In this document: one piece after another, positions 9,101-17,498 of the stretch
Numbering within the stretch: position 1 is the first letter of the stretch
How the letters are laid out: every line of letters begins with the position of its first letter
Source: Roseiarcus sp963764955
GTDB taxonomy: Bacteria > Pseudomonadota > Alphaproteobacteria > Rhizobiales > Beijerinckiaceae
Length of the DNA stretch: 64,000 nucleotides
NCBI GenBank assembly: GCA_963764955.1
Contig: CAVXVE010000040.1
Span: 1-64,000 of the forward strand
Direction of reading: 5' to 3'
The notes under the pieces: model-generated
The model's input: the letters and a program-made list of their open reading frames with translations, nothing else
Told to the model about the DNA's origin: nothing
Databases searched by the model: none
Translations under genes and position numbers: made by a program

Positions 9101-11409
9101 GATTGCGGGACGGCCTTATCCATCTCGTGGGATATTACAGCTTGTCCCAGGCTCAACTGGCGTCTGTGCAACACTCGTTTCCCGCGCCGCTTGATCGTGG
9201 CACCGCCTCGGGACGCGCGATCCTTGAGCGCGGCGTCGTCCACATCCGCGATATTGCCGCCGACCGCGAATATTCGGCACATTCGCTCGTCAAGACGGGA
9301 CTTCGGAGTGTGCTATCCGTACCAATGCTGCGCAATGGCGAGCCGATCGGCTCCATCAATGTCAGCCGTGACACCGTGCGCCCGTTCTCCGAGCGGCAGA
9401 TCGAGCTTCTCAAGACCTTCGCTGATCAGGCGGTCATCGCGATCAACAATGTCGGACTATTCAACGAAACGCGGGAAGCGCTAGAGCAGCAGAAGGCGAC
9501 CGCGGACGTGCTCAAGGTCATCAGCCGCTCAGCATTCGATCTGGACGCCGTTCTCCAGACTCTAACCCATTCCGCCCGGTCGCTCAGCGGTGCCGCCAGC
9601 GCCGACGTCGAGATGCTTGACGGCGACGTTCTGAGGATCCGGGCACAGTCGGGATGTGACCCCGAACTTGTCAAATACATAGAGGAGCATCCTCCTAAGC
9701 GCGGCACGGAAACCGTCGCCGGCCGGGTGTTGATGACGGGAGAAGCGGTGCACATTCCTGACGTGCGTGCCGACACCGACTACGACTTTGGCGAGGGCCC
9801 GCGGATCGGGAACTATCGGGCCCTCCTTGGAGCGCCGCTCATTCGCGACGGCAAAGTGGACGGCGTGTTTACTCTAATGCGCCCCGAACCCGGCGCGTTC
9901 ACGCCCCGCCAGATCGAAATCGTTCAAACTTTTGCAGACCAGGCTGTCATTGCGATCGAGAACGCCCGCTTGTTCGACGAGGTGCAGGCGCGCACGCGCG
10001 ACCTCACCGAGGCGCTGCAACAGCAGACCGCGACCGCCAATGTGCTCAAGGTCATCAGCCGTTCAGCCTTCGATCTGCAGGCGGTGCTAACGACGCTTGC
10101 AGAGTCGGCGCGAGACCTGTGCGGCGCGTCCTTTGTGACGTTGTCCCTGCGCGAGGGCGACGCGATGCGGCTCAGAGCGGAATCGGGCTGCACTCCGGAG
10201 ATCATCCAATTCATGGGCGCGCATCCGATCCGGGCTGGACGCGAGACCTTCACTGGGCGAGTGATGTTGAGCGGCGAGGCGGTGCATCTCCCAGATGTGT
10301 TCGCCGATCCCGAATACGATTTCGGCGAGGGGCCGCGGATCGGCAACTACCGCGCCTTGCTGGCGGTGCCGCTGCTGCGCGAAGGGCGGGTCGAGGGATT
10401 GCGGGGTCCGTTTGGCGTGCGCCAAGTCCTCGGCGTTTTCGCGCTCGCCCGGCCCGATCCGGTCCCGTTCACGGAGCGCCAGATCGAGATGGTGCGCGCT
10501 TTCGCCGACCAGGCTGTGATCGCAATCGAGAACGCTCGGCTCTTCAACGAAGTTCAGTCCCGAACGAAGGAGCTCGCCGCGTCGCTCGACGATCTGCGCA
10601 AGGCGCAGGACCGCCTCATCCAGTCGGAGAAACTGGCCTCCCTCGGCCAGCTCACGGCGGGCATCGCGCACGAGATCAAGAACCCGCTCAATTTCATCAA
10701 CAATTACTCGGCGCTGTCGCGCGAGCTGGTCGACGAGCTTGCCGACGCGATCAAGGGCGCTGCAGGCAACGAAGCCACCCACGGCGAGGCGGACGAATTG
10801 ATCGGCGCCATCGGCGGCAACCTCGACAAGATTGTACAACACGGCAAGCGCGCCGATTCGATCGTCAAGAACATGCTCCTGCATTCGCGCGAGGGGTCGG
10901 GCGAACGAGCGACGACCAACGTCAACACGATGGTCGAGGAGGCGCTTAATCTGGCCTATCACGGCGCACGGGCCGAGAAGCCTGGATTCAACGTGACGAT
11001 CGCCAAATCGCTTGACCCGAACGCGGGCGCCGCCGAGGTCTATGCCCAGGAGATGAGCCGGGTGCTCCTGAACTTGATTTCGAACGGGTTCTACGCGACG
11101 ACCAAGCGCAAACAGAACGTAGGAGACGGTGCCTATGAACCCACGATCGCCGCCTCGACGCGCGATCTTGGGCCAAAGGTTGAGATCGCGATCCGCGACA
11201 ACGGCACCGGCATTTCCGACGAGGTGAAGGCGAAGATGTTCAATCCGTTCTTCACCACAAAGCCTGCCGGCGAAGGGACCGGCCTCGGCCTTTCGCTGAG
11301 CCATGACATCGTGGTCAAGCAGCATGGCGGCACGATCGAGGTGTTGACGGAGCCGGACGCCTTCACCCAGTTCACGATCGTGTTGCCACGGGGCGCGACT
11401 GGGGCATGA
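6103..11409 (+). CDS. Sensor histidine kinase with eight tandem GAF domains
   Basis: A soluble 1,768-residue sensor kinase with no membrane helix visible. After a basic coiled N-terminus come eight GAF domains, roughly at residues 75-235, 246-403, 427-583, 605-763, 783-941, 961-1118, 1131-1288 and 1310-1480. All but one of the joining linkers have the near-constant form FDEVQAKTRDL, QQTATADVLKVISRS. The linker before GAF7 is shorter (FNETREALEQQ). The kinase core follows: H-box HEIKNPLNF with phospho-accepting His1523, N-box NLISNGFYAT, G1 DNGTGI and G2 GTGLGLSLS. The start at 6103 is preceded by AAGG. Its stop overlaps the next receiver gene by ATGA. GAF domains commonly bind cyclic nucleotides, tetrapyrroles or other small ligands, but I see no residue that assigns a ligand. 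GAF5, GAF7 and GAF8 are unusually similar, pointing to internal duplication; GAF8 has an extra ten-residue loop. Confidence 0.92.
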   Translation: MSVTRKAPTAAKKRDKPRRQRLAEVLAEREAELAEARRQNARLFDEVQAKTHDLEEALQEALRQQTATSDILKVIASSPNDLQPVLDNIVETACRLCSAYDAVVLLREGDQLRIVAHHGPIPITFASQQISRGWASGRAVIERRTIHIDDIAEHADEYPVAAALASRGVAAGSGKMLWRANLVVPLMREGEAIGVIGLRRAEAVPFSEGQIELLKTFSDQAVIAIENARLFDEVQAKTRDLTEALEHQTATSEVLAAISRSPTEVQPVLDAIARSATELCGATSGGVDRFDGELIHLASHYNWSPEALRAMGEIYPAAPSRGFASARSILTRSVVHIPDISKDPEYTATPVIEVGFRSVLAVPMLRDGQPIGAIALVRLEPRPFPDRQITLLQTFAEQAVIAINNVRLFDEVQAKTRDLEELLQQQTATADVLKVISRSAFDLQAVLHTLVESAAKLCDADKATITREINGVYYRAESYGFSEEFMGQIRNIPVVPERGSISGRAMLEGKAIQVEDVEADPEYWPVNFAKPGELRTGLGIPMMRNGAPIGVLALMRTEVRTFNDKQIELVQTFADQAVIAIENARLFDEVQAKTRDLEESLQQQTATADVLKVISRSAFDLQAVFDALISSAVNLIGAAHGTIYVRDGETFRIRAHFGVSERFADYLVRNPPAPGMGSASGRVMLTGKVVVIPDILEDKDYAHPANELNRTRSMLAVPLLRNDRVEGVLVIAQTEPGAFSSRQIELVKTFADQAVIAIENVRLFDEVQAKTRDLTEALQQQTATADVLKVISRSAFDLNAVLTTLTASARSLSGAAAATVFLREGDVLRMRAESGCRPEFLEYVDANPHRLGRQTVAGRVVITGEAVHIPDVLADSEYDYGEAPQIGNYRAIFGAPLIRNGKAEGAFTLMRPEPGAFTDRQIELLKTFADQAMIAIENARLFEEVQAKTRDLQESLEQQTASAEILRVISSSPTDVQPVFDAIAHSAAVLCEATNGTVFRLRDGLIHLVGYYSLSQAQLASVQHSFPAPLDRGTASGRAILERGVVHIRDIAADREYSAHSLVKTGLRSVLSVPMLRNGEPIGSINVSRDTVRPFSERQIELLKTFADQAVIAINNVGLFNETREALEQQKATADVLKVISRSAFDLDAVLQTLTHSARSLSGAASADVEMLDGDVLRIRAQSGCDPELVKYIEEHPPKRGTETVAGRVLMTGEAVHIPDVRADTDYDFGEGPRIGNYRALLGAPLIRDGKVDGVFTLMRPEPGAFTPRQIEIVQTFADQAVIAIENARLFDEVQARTRDLTEALQQQTATANVLKVISRSAFDLQAVLTTLAESARDLCGASFVTLSLREGDAMRLRAESGCTPEIIQFMGAHPIRAGRETFTGRVMLSGEAVHLPDVFADPEYDFGEGPRIGNYRALLAVPLLREGRVEGLRGPFGVRQVLGVFALARPDPVPFTERQIEMVRAFADQAVIAIENARLFNEVQSRTKELAASLDDLRKAQDRLIQSEKLASLGQLTAGIAHEIKNPLNFINNYSALSRELVDELADAIKGAAGNEATHGEADELIGAIGGNLDKIVQHGKRADSIVKNMLLHSREGSGERATTNVNTMVEEALNLAYHGARAEKPGFNVTIAKSLDPNAGAAEVYAQEMSRVLLNLISNGFYATTKRKQNVGDGAYEPTIAASTRDLGPKVEIAIRDNGTGISDEVKAKMFNPFFTTKPAGEGTGLGLSLSHDIVVKQHGGTIEVLTEPDAFTQFTIVLPRGATGA

Positions 11410-11804
11410 GCGGGCTCATCCTAGTCGTCGACGACGAACCCGATGTCGCGGATTTGTTCCGTCAACAATTCCGCAAGGAGTTGCGCGACTCGCGCTTTGT
11501 CATGGAATTCGCCCTGAGCGCAGCGGATGCATTGGAGCGCGTCCGCGCCGCCGAGGCCGCCAAACTTATTCTCATCCTTTCGGACATCAACATGCCGGGC
11601 ATGAGCGGCCTCGACCTGCTGCCGCGCGCGAGGCACGCGCGGCCGGACGTCCCGGTCATCATGATTACCGCTTACGGCGATGACGAGACGCGACGGAAGG
11701 CGGCTGAAGCCGGAGCGGCGGGGCTGTTCACCAAGCCGATCGACTTCCCGGAGCTCCGCGGCGAAATCGGACGCCGGCTGGACGCCGCCGCGAGTCCCTT
11801 ATGA
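11406..11804 (+). CDS. Stand-alone receiver-domain response regulator
   Basis: A 132-residue CheY-like receiver with no output domain. The acidic pair is in VVDDEPDVADLF and the phospho-acceptor is Asp60 in LSDINMPGMSG. The conserved threonine is in IMITAYGD and the lysine in FTKPIDFPEL. It overlaps the kinase upstream and the receiver-cyclase downstream by four bases each, so the three are one operon. The likely role is a phosphate relay or sink between the multi-GAF kinase and the cyclase; this is inferred from the order and from the absence of an effector domain. Confidence 0.92.
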   Translation: MSGLILVVDDEPDVADLFRQQFRKELRDSRFVMEFALSAADALERVRAAEAAKLILILSDINMPGMSGLDLLPRARHARPDVPVIMITAYGDDETRRKAAEAGAAGLFTKPIDFPELRGEIGRRLDAAASPL

Positions 11805-13051
11805 CCGCGAAAGTCCTTGTCGTCGACGACGAGCCCGACCTTGAAGACCTGGTCCGGCAGAGGTTTCGTCGTCAGATCAAAGAGGGTTCGATCGCATTCG
11901 GGTTCGCGCGCGACGGCGTGGAGGCCTTGGCTGTGCTCGCCGAGCAAGGCGATTTCGACATGGTCGTCTCCGACATCAACATGCCACGCATGGACGGACT
12001 GACGCTGCTCGCAAAGCTGCAAGAGGAGGCGACGAAGTTCTCGACCGTCATCGTCTCGGCCTACGGCGACATGGCGAATATCCGCACGGCCATGAACCGG
12101 GGCGCGTTCGACTTCCTGACCAAGCCGATTGACTTTACTGACTTCGAGGCCACGCTGCGCAAGACAATCGCCCATGTCGCCCACCTCAAGGACGCGCGCA
12201 AGCGCCAGGCGGAAGCGGAGCGCGCGCATGCGTCGCTCTCGCGTTATTTTTCGCCCAATCTTGCCCGGAGTCTGGCGGCCGAGCAGAACGCGCTTGCGGC
12301 TGGCGGAGAGCGACGCGAGATCGCGACTCTGTTCACCGACATCGCCGGATTCACGCCGCTCGTCGAATCGCTCGATCCCAAACAGCTCGCGGAGCTTCTC
12401 AGCGGCTATTTCGAAGGCATGACTGAAGTCGTGTTCACCTACGAGGGCACGGTTGCCAAGATCATTGGCGACGCGATCCATGTGCTGTTCGGCGCGCCCG
12501 CCGATCAGCCCGACGCCGCAAGCCGGGCCATTGCTTGCGCCCTTGCGCTCGACGCTCACGCCGAACGCTATCGGCAGGAATGGGTGGCGCGAGCCGCGCC
12601 GCTGGGCGTCACCCGCATTGGCGTTCATGCGGGACCCGCGATTGTCGGCAATTTCGGTGGCGGCCGGTTCTACGATTACACCGCTTACGGCGACACCATC
12701 AACACGGCGGCGCGGCTGGAAGCGGTCAACAAGCAGCTCGGCACGCGCATCTGCGTAAGCGCCGCCGCAGCCGAGCGCGCGGAAGGATTTGTCGGCCGCC
12801 CGGTCGGCGATCTCCTGCTGAGAGGACGGACCGAGCCGATGCGGGTGTTCGAGCCGCTGCGGCCTAAGGAGCGCAAAAGTCGCCATGCCTTGGCCTTTGC
12901 CGACGCCTTCGCAAAGCTTGAGGCGCGCGATCCAGGCGCGCTCGCCGCCTTCGCTGCATTGGTCGGCGAATCCCCAGCGGACGCGCTTGCGCAGTACCAC
13001 CTTAGACGACTGCTAAACGGCGGAACGGGAACGCGAATCGAAATGGCATAG
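11801..13051 (+). CDS. Response regulator with class III adenylate/guanylate cyclase domain
   Basis: A 416-residue protein. The receiver domain occupies residues 1-120 (Asp58 in VSDINMPRMDG, Lys in FLTKPIDF). A coiled linker with SRYFSPNLARSLAA leads to a class III nucleotidyl cyclase domain at about 170-350. The metal aspartates are Asp180 (FTDIAGFT) and Asp224 (KIIGDAIHVLFG). Lys220 and Thr294 occupy the base-selecting positions, and Asn301/Arg305 (NTAARLE) the transition-state positions. The Lys/Thr combination resembles class IIIb adenylate cyclases, so cAMP is the likely product. Phosphorylation by the adjacent kinase probably controls cyclase output. It starts within the stop of the preceding receiver (ATGA). 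Confidence 0.92.
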   Translation: MTAKVLVVDDEPDLEDLVRQRFRRQIKEGSIAFGFARDGVEALAVLAEQGDFDMVVSDINMPRMDGLTLLAKLQEEATKFSTVIVSAYGDMANIRTAMNRGAFDFLTKPIDFTDFEATLRKTIAHVAHLKDARKRQAEAERAHASLSRYFSPNLARSLAAEQNALAAGGERREIATLFTDIAGFTPLVESLDPKQLAELLSGYFEGMTEVVFTYEGTVAKIIGDAIHVLFGAPADQPDAASRAIACALALDAHAERYRQEWVARAAPLGVTRIGVHAGPAIVGNFGGGRFYDYTAYGDTINTAARLEAVNKQLGTRICVSAAAAERAEGFVGRPVGDLLLRGRTEPMRVFEPLRPKERKSRHALAFADAFAKLEARDPGALAAFAALVGESPADALAQYHLRRLLNGGTGTRIEMA

Positions 13052-13400
13052 GGTCGCTTGTAGTACGCCCCACAGTCGTCATCCGCATGAACGCTTCAAG
13101 TCGATGTCGTAATGTTCGCAAAAGGGCAGTGATGCTCGCATTGGAACGGCGGCTTTGGCTCGCACTCCGGTCCTTCCCGAGGCGACCCGCGTAGGCGCGC
13201 TTCCCGCCCAATTGAGGCGTTCAAGGCCGCGATCTGCAACGGCAGGTTTACGTCGACTGCGGCCGTCCCGAATGCGCAAATAGCGGCCATCCGCCGATGG
13301 CGCGGCGATCGCGGTTCGGCGAGGGCCCGAGCCCTGATCGGCCTGACCTGTAAACCGCCGAGGGTAGGCCGGGTCAACTCACCCCAGCCTATTTCACACT
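13052..13400. other. Intergenic region left of the IS3 element
   Basis: About 350 bases between the cyclase gene and the left inverted repeat of the IS3-family element. No gene family is recognised; the open frames on either strand look random. No terminator hairpin with a T-run is evident after the cyclase. Confidence 0.4.
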
Positions 13401-13483
13401 TGTCTGCCATCATCGCCTTTGAGACAGCGCGGGGTTTTCACCTAGGGAGGATTTCTGGATCATCGTAGCCGCAAGGAGCGAAG

Positions 13484-13969
13484 ATGAGACAGAAATCCGG
13501 GCCGGAAAAGCAGCCGGCGGAAGACGCGATCAGGGACCTTCGGCGCGCGACGCGTCGACATGTTTCAGCTGAAGAGAAGATCCGCGTCGTGTTGGAAGGG
13601 CTGCGCGGCGAGGAGAGCATCGCCGAACTCTGCCGCCGCGAGGGCATCGCCTCGTCGATGTCCTATGGCTGGTCGAAAGAGTTCCTGGAAGCCGGCAAGA
13701 AGCGGCTTGCCGGCGATACGGCGCGCGCCGCAACCTCCGACGAGGTGAAGGACCTTCGCCGGGAGGCGCAGGCGCTGAAAGAGGTCGTGGCCGATCTCAC
13801 CCTCGAAAACCGGCTGCTCAAAAAACGTATGGCCCGCCCCGTTTGCAAGGGGTTTGATCGAGAGCGCCGAAAGATCAGTCTGCTTCAACGTATCCGGCCT
13901 CGGAGGGTTGTCTCCCGGCCAAGATGGAGATACGCGCGCTCCGGTCCTCATAAAGCGTTCGGCGTCTAG
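13484..13969 (+). pseudogene. IS3-family transposase OrfA, C-terminus replaced
   Basis: Residues 1-115 are a typical IS3 OrfA. They include a helix-turn-helix (SAEEKIRVVLEGLRGEESIA, then ELCRREGIASSMSYGWSKEF) and a leucine-zipper coiled coil (EVVADLTLENRLLKK). After about position 13830 the family sequence stops. The frame then runs for about 45 unrelated residues into sequence associated with the IS110 fragment. The DNA-binding part is intact but the programmed frameshift region that normally joins OrfA to OrfB is lost. Confidence 0.85.
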
Positions 13970-14084
13970 CGCCGCTTTTTTGACTAGGCTTCCGAAACGT
14001 CGTTCGACTGTCAGGCCATCTCGATATCGCCACTCGCAAACCTCATCGATCGAACAGCGCCCTCAAGCTCTGATCGACCAACCG

Positions 14085-14843
14085 CTACGCCGCCAAGGGC
14101 GCGCCCTTCGCGGCAAAAGGCTCCCCTCGCCGTAGCACCGCCCAGGCAATCCGGGCCAGCTTGTTGGCGAACGCCACCACGACGACATTTGGGTGGGCCC
14201 GGCTCAGTAGCGCTTTGGCCCACCGGCCGAGCGGGGTGTCCCGCTCGGCCACATAGGGCAGCGCCGCTCGCGCGCCGTGGATCAGGAGCTTGCGTAGATA
14301 CTTGTTGCCGCGCTTGCTGATGCCCAGCAGCTTCGTCTTTCCTCCGGTCGTGAACTGGCGTGGAACCAGCCCCAGCCACGCCGCCAGATCGCGGCCGCGC
14401 TCGAAGGTCTCGGCCTTTCCCACCGCCGCGATCAAAGCCGAGGCGATTGTCGCGCCGACCCCTGGGATCGTCGCCAGGCGACGGGCGTCCTCATTCTCTT
14501 TCGTCCAGCGAACGAACTCCGCATCAAAAGCGGCGATCCTTCGATCGAGCTCGGCCCATTGGATGCGCGCGTCGGTGACCAACATGATCATCCGAGGGCT
14601 CAATCCCACTCCGCCTTGTTCGTCCATCAGGTTGACAAGGAATTGCTCCAGCTTCCGCTTGCCCTGAGGGGCGACGATTCCGCGCTCCAGGAGAATGGCG
14701 CGCAACTGGTTGATCAGAGCGGTCCGTTCACCGACCAATCGGTCTCTTGATCTGTGGAGCGTCTGCATGTCGAGCTGCTCCTGGCTCTTCAGCTCGACAA
14801 ACCGCATCGTCGGACGCGTCGCCGCTTCGGCGATCCCTTCGGC
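14085..14843 (-). pseudogene. IS110-family transposase, N-terminus missing
   Basis: The C-terminal two thirds of an IS110-type transposase. The Transposase_20 helix-hairpin-helix region is visible (LATIPGVGATIASALIAAVG, then AWLGLVPRQFTTGGKTKLLG and ISKRGNKYLRKLLIHGARAA). Upstream of the first ATG (14807) the family text continues in frame as RDAEGIAEAATRPTMRFVEL back to about 14843, where IS3 orfB sequence resumes. The N-terminal DEDD catalytic domain is absent, so the fragment is inactive. It sits inside the IS3 element in reverse orientation and has replaced the end of orfA and the first part of orfB. No IS110 end could be identified. Confidence 0.82.
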
Positions 14844-14845
14844 GT

Positions 14846-15072
14846 CACGAGCCAGATTGTCGACCTGGCGCTGGATCAGCCGGAACTGAGCCCGCGGGAA
14901 CTGGCGGTGCGCTTCACGGACGAGGCAGAATATTTTGTCTCAGAGGCGTCGGTCTATCGGCTCTTGAAAGCGCACGATCTTATCGCCGGCCCGGCCTACA
15001 CCGTCATCAAAGCGGCCGAGGAATTCAGGGACAAGACCACGGCGCCCAACCAGCTTTGGCAGACCGACTTCA
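14846..15072 (+). pseudogene. IS3 transposase OrfB, 5' exon fragment
   Basis: Begins at QIVDLALDQPELSPRELAVR, continues through SEASVYRLLKAHDLIAGPAY and ends at PNQLWQTDF, which contains the first catalytic aspartate of the DDE integrase domain. The N-terminal HTH part of OrfB was lost to the IS110 fragment. Directly after the aspartate motif the group II intron begins. Together with the segment after the intron it forms a split transposase reading frame. Confidence 0.8.
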
Positions 15073-16909
15073 GTGTGCCGCAGCAAGCGGCGTGAGAGAT
15101 GGGGGTAGGTCCCCCGCGATCGGCTTGCAGGAGCGGGTCGCAAACCACCGTAAGCGGCGCTGGTCAAAAGCCAGGGTCGTGAGCGTTACGGAAAAGGCGC
15201 TTCAAAGGCGTCAGGTAGGAGACAGGAAGGCGAACACCCGTGAACCGCCGTACAAGTGTCGAAAGCTATCAGACGACGTCGAAACCGGTGAGTGAAGTTG
15301 CGCCGGGATCAGTCTGGACGATGCCTGCTGACGGGCCAGACGGCGTCCGGCATAGAGGCGGCGCGATCCTGTTTCAGGCTCTTGCGTTGAACTGCGGGAA
15401 CCTTCGGCGGCGATGCCAAGCGAAAGGCCCAAGCCTGAAAAGCGAGGCCGACATTAGCGAAGCGCCGCCAAGGGACGGAGCCGTCCGTAGTAGCGTTGAG
15501 ACCGCTGTAATGGCGGGGGAGCAAAGGGACGGCGTCATCTGGCGGGCATGGGAGATCAACCGGGCGACTGGGAGGAATCTCGCATGACCTGCAAATCGTA
15601 CGGCATTCCCAAGGCGCTGATCTGGGAAGCCTGGTTGCATGTGAAAGCCAATCAGGGAGCCGCAGGGATCGACGCGGAGACGATCGAGCGGTTCGAGACG
15701 AAGCTCGCCGCCAACCTGTACAAGCTTTGGAATCGGATGAGTTCCGGCAGCTATTTTCCGCCGCCGGTGAAAGGCGTGCCGATTCCGAAGAAGTCCGGGG
15801 GCGTGCGGGTGTTGGGCGTCCCGACGGTAACCGACAGGATCGCGCAGACGGCGGTCAAGATGTGGCTGGAGCCACAGCTTGATCCGCTCTTCCACGACGA
15901 TTCCTATGGTTATCGGCCGGGGAAATCGGCGCTGGAGGCGATCGCTGTCACCAGACGCCGTTGCTGGGACCAAGACTGGGTGGTGGAGTTCGACATTCGA
16001 GGCCTGTTCGACAATCTCGATCATGGCCTCCTGATGAAGGCTCTGCGCAAGCACTGTCAGGAGCCCTGGATCTTGCTCTACGTCGAGCGTTGGCTGAAAG
16101 CGCCGATGCAAAACGCGGAAGGGCAGCTTCAGGCGCGCGACAAGGGCACGCCGCAAGGCGGCGTCGTGTCGCCGATCCTGGCCAATCTGTTCCTGCACTA
16201 CGCGTTTGATCTCTGGGTGACGCGGCATTTGCCTGGCGTCCGGTTCGCCCGGTACGCCGATGACGCCGTGCTTCACTGCAAGAGCCGACGCCAGGCGGAA
16301 TACGTGCTTGACCGCATCCGGGAGCGGTTCCAAGCCTGCAATCTCGAACTGCATCCGGGCAAGACGCGGATCGTGTATTGCAAGGACATCAATCGGACCG
16401 AAGCGAATCCCGACATCCAGTTCACCTTTCTCGGCTACACGTTCCGCCCCCGCAAGGCGATGGACAAGTACGACCGCGTCTACGTGAACTTCTCACCGGC
16501 GGTCAGCCGCGACGCCCTCAAGGCGATGCGGCAGACAATCCGGGGTTGGCGGGTCCAACTGAAGAACGACAAGAGCGTGGCCGATCTCTCGGCCATGCTT
16601 GGCCCGATCCTGAGGGGATGGCAGCAATATTACGGCCATTTCCACGGCTCGGCGCTCAAGTCGGTCTGGCGACGCGTGAACCAAGCTCTGGTCGGATGGC
16701 TGATGCGCAAGCACAAGAAGCTGGCGGGCCATAAAACACGCGCCGCCGAAACGCTCAAACGGCTGGCCCAACGTCAGCCACGCGCATTCGTCCATTGGTC
16801 GATGGGGTATCAGTCGTAGGATGGATGATGGGAGCCGGATGAGCTGAGAGGTTCACGTCCGGTTCTGCGAGGGGCCGAAGGCGAAACTCCTTCGGCCTAC
16901 TCACCCCTA
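15073..16909 (+). mobile_element. Group II intron inserted in IS3 orfB
   Basis: The 5' end at about 15073 reads GTGTGCCGCAGC, a fit to the GUGYG start of group II introns. The 3' region has a recognisable domain V (GAGCCGGATGAGCTGAGAGG at 16831-16850, pairing with the following CCGGTTC). Domain VI is a GCCGAAGG...CCTTCGGC hairpin with a bulged A in CCTACTCAC near 16909. About 510 bases of structured RNA precede the maturase gene. The 5' exon ends in codons for QTDF and the 3' exon resumes with codons for TYVSTWAGF, so accurate splicing would rejoin the transposase at its catalytic site. One C in the run at 16906-16909 makes the exact 3' boundary uncertain by a base. Confidence 0.85.
15584..16819 (+). 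CDS. ltrA: Group II intron reverse transcriptase/maturase
   Basis: The intron-encoded protein, about 411 residues from the ATG at 15584, which is preceded by GGAGG. RT motifs are present in order: PIPKKSGGVRVLGVPTVTDR, DSYGYRPGKSA, WVVEFDIRGLFDNLDH, the GTPQGGVVSPILANL block, and the catalytic RYADDAVLHC. A maturase (X) region follows (IRGWRVQLKNDKSVADLS, then GWQQYYGHFHGSALKSVWRR). It lacks the HNH endonuclease domain, as in endonuclease-free bacterial intron classes. It should assist splicing of its host intron and target-primed mobility. The frame is intact, unlike the surrounding transposases. Confidence 0.95.
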   Translation: MTCKSYGIPKALIWEAWLHVKANQGAAGIDAETIERFETKLAANLYKLWNRMSSGSYFPPPVKGVPIPKKSGGVRVLGVPTVTDRIAQTAVKMWLEPQLDPLFHDDSYGYRPGKSALEAIAVTRRRCWDQDWVVEFDIRGLFDNLDHGLLMKALRKHCQEPWILLYVERWLKAPMQNAEGQLQARDKGTPQGGVVSPILANLFLHYAFDLWVTRHLPGVRFARYADDAVLHCKSRRQAEYVLDRIRERFQACNLELHPGKTRIVYCKDINRTEANPDIQFTFLGYTFRPRKAMDKYDRVYVNFSPAVSRDALKAMRQTIRGWRVQLKNDKSVADLSAMLGPILRGWQQYYGHFHGSALKSVWRRVNQALVGWLMRKHKKLAGHKTRAAETLKRLAQRQPRAFVHWSMGYQS

Positions 16910-17498
16910 CGTCTCGACCTGGGCCGGCTTCGTCTATGTCGCCTTCGTCATCGACGCTTATGCGCGGCGGATCGTCGGCTGGCGAGCCAGCAGGACAGCG
17001 CATGCGGACTTCGTCCTGGACGCCCTCGAACAGGCGCTCCATGACCGAAGGCCGGCCAGCCGCGGCGGCCTCGTTCATCTGGCGCTGGCGGCTTCAGGGC
17101 TCGATCAGATGACCGTCGTTCACCGGCCACGCCTGCTGTCGGATAACGGAGCGTCATACGTCGCGGAGGATCTCGCGCAATGGCTGGATCAGCAGAAAAT
17201 GGAGCATGTCCGCGGAGCGCCTTTCCATCCGCAGACCCAGGGCAAGATCGAGCGCTGGCATCAGACGCTCAAGAACCGCATCCTGCTCGAGCATTACGAC
17301 CTGCCCGGCGATCTCGAACGCCAGGTCGCGGCCTTCGTCGAGCACTACAACCATGCCCGCTATCACGAGAGCCTCGGCAATCTCACTCCGGCTGACGTCT
17401 ACTTCGGACGCGCTGAGGCCGTCCTCCTCGAACGCGAAAGGATCAAGCGCCAGACAATCGCAAACCGTCGCTTGCAGCACCACCTGCATGCCGCATAA
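16910..17498 (+). pseudogene. IS3 transposase OrfB, chimeric 3' exon
   Basis: An open frame without its own start. The first part (TYVSTWAGFVYVAFVIDAYA, then RRIVGWRASRTAHADFVLDA) resembles a different IS3 subgroup from the 5' exon. From about 17090 (LALAASGLDQMTVVHRPRLL) it matches the subgroup of the 5' exon and of the terminal repeats. It contains the second aspartate (LLSDNGASY) and the glutamate (HPQTQGKIERWHQTLKNR) of the DDE triad and ends with TPADVYFGRAEAVLLERERI. The join is in frame. If the intron spliced out, the full DDE catalytic domain would be restored, although the OrfB N-terminus would still be missing. Confidence 0.75.

Noticed and set aside
7933..9282. A 449-codon minus-strand frame within the GAF kinase
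   Set aside because: It is a shadow of the repeated GAF sequence; the plus-strand frame has clear domains and an intact kinase core.
6239..10560. CRISPR-like regular repeats
   Set aside because: The repeats are about 534 bases apart, are coding and are the GAF-linker segments of one protein. No CRISPR array was seen anywhere in the window.
13096..13413. A 105-codon minus-strand frame left of the IS3 element
   Set aside because: It crosses the IS3 inverted repeat and shows no recognisable sequence.
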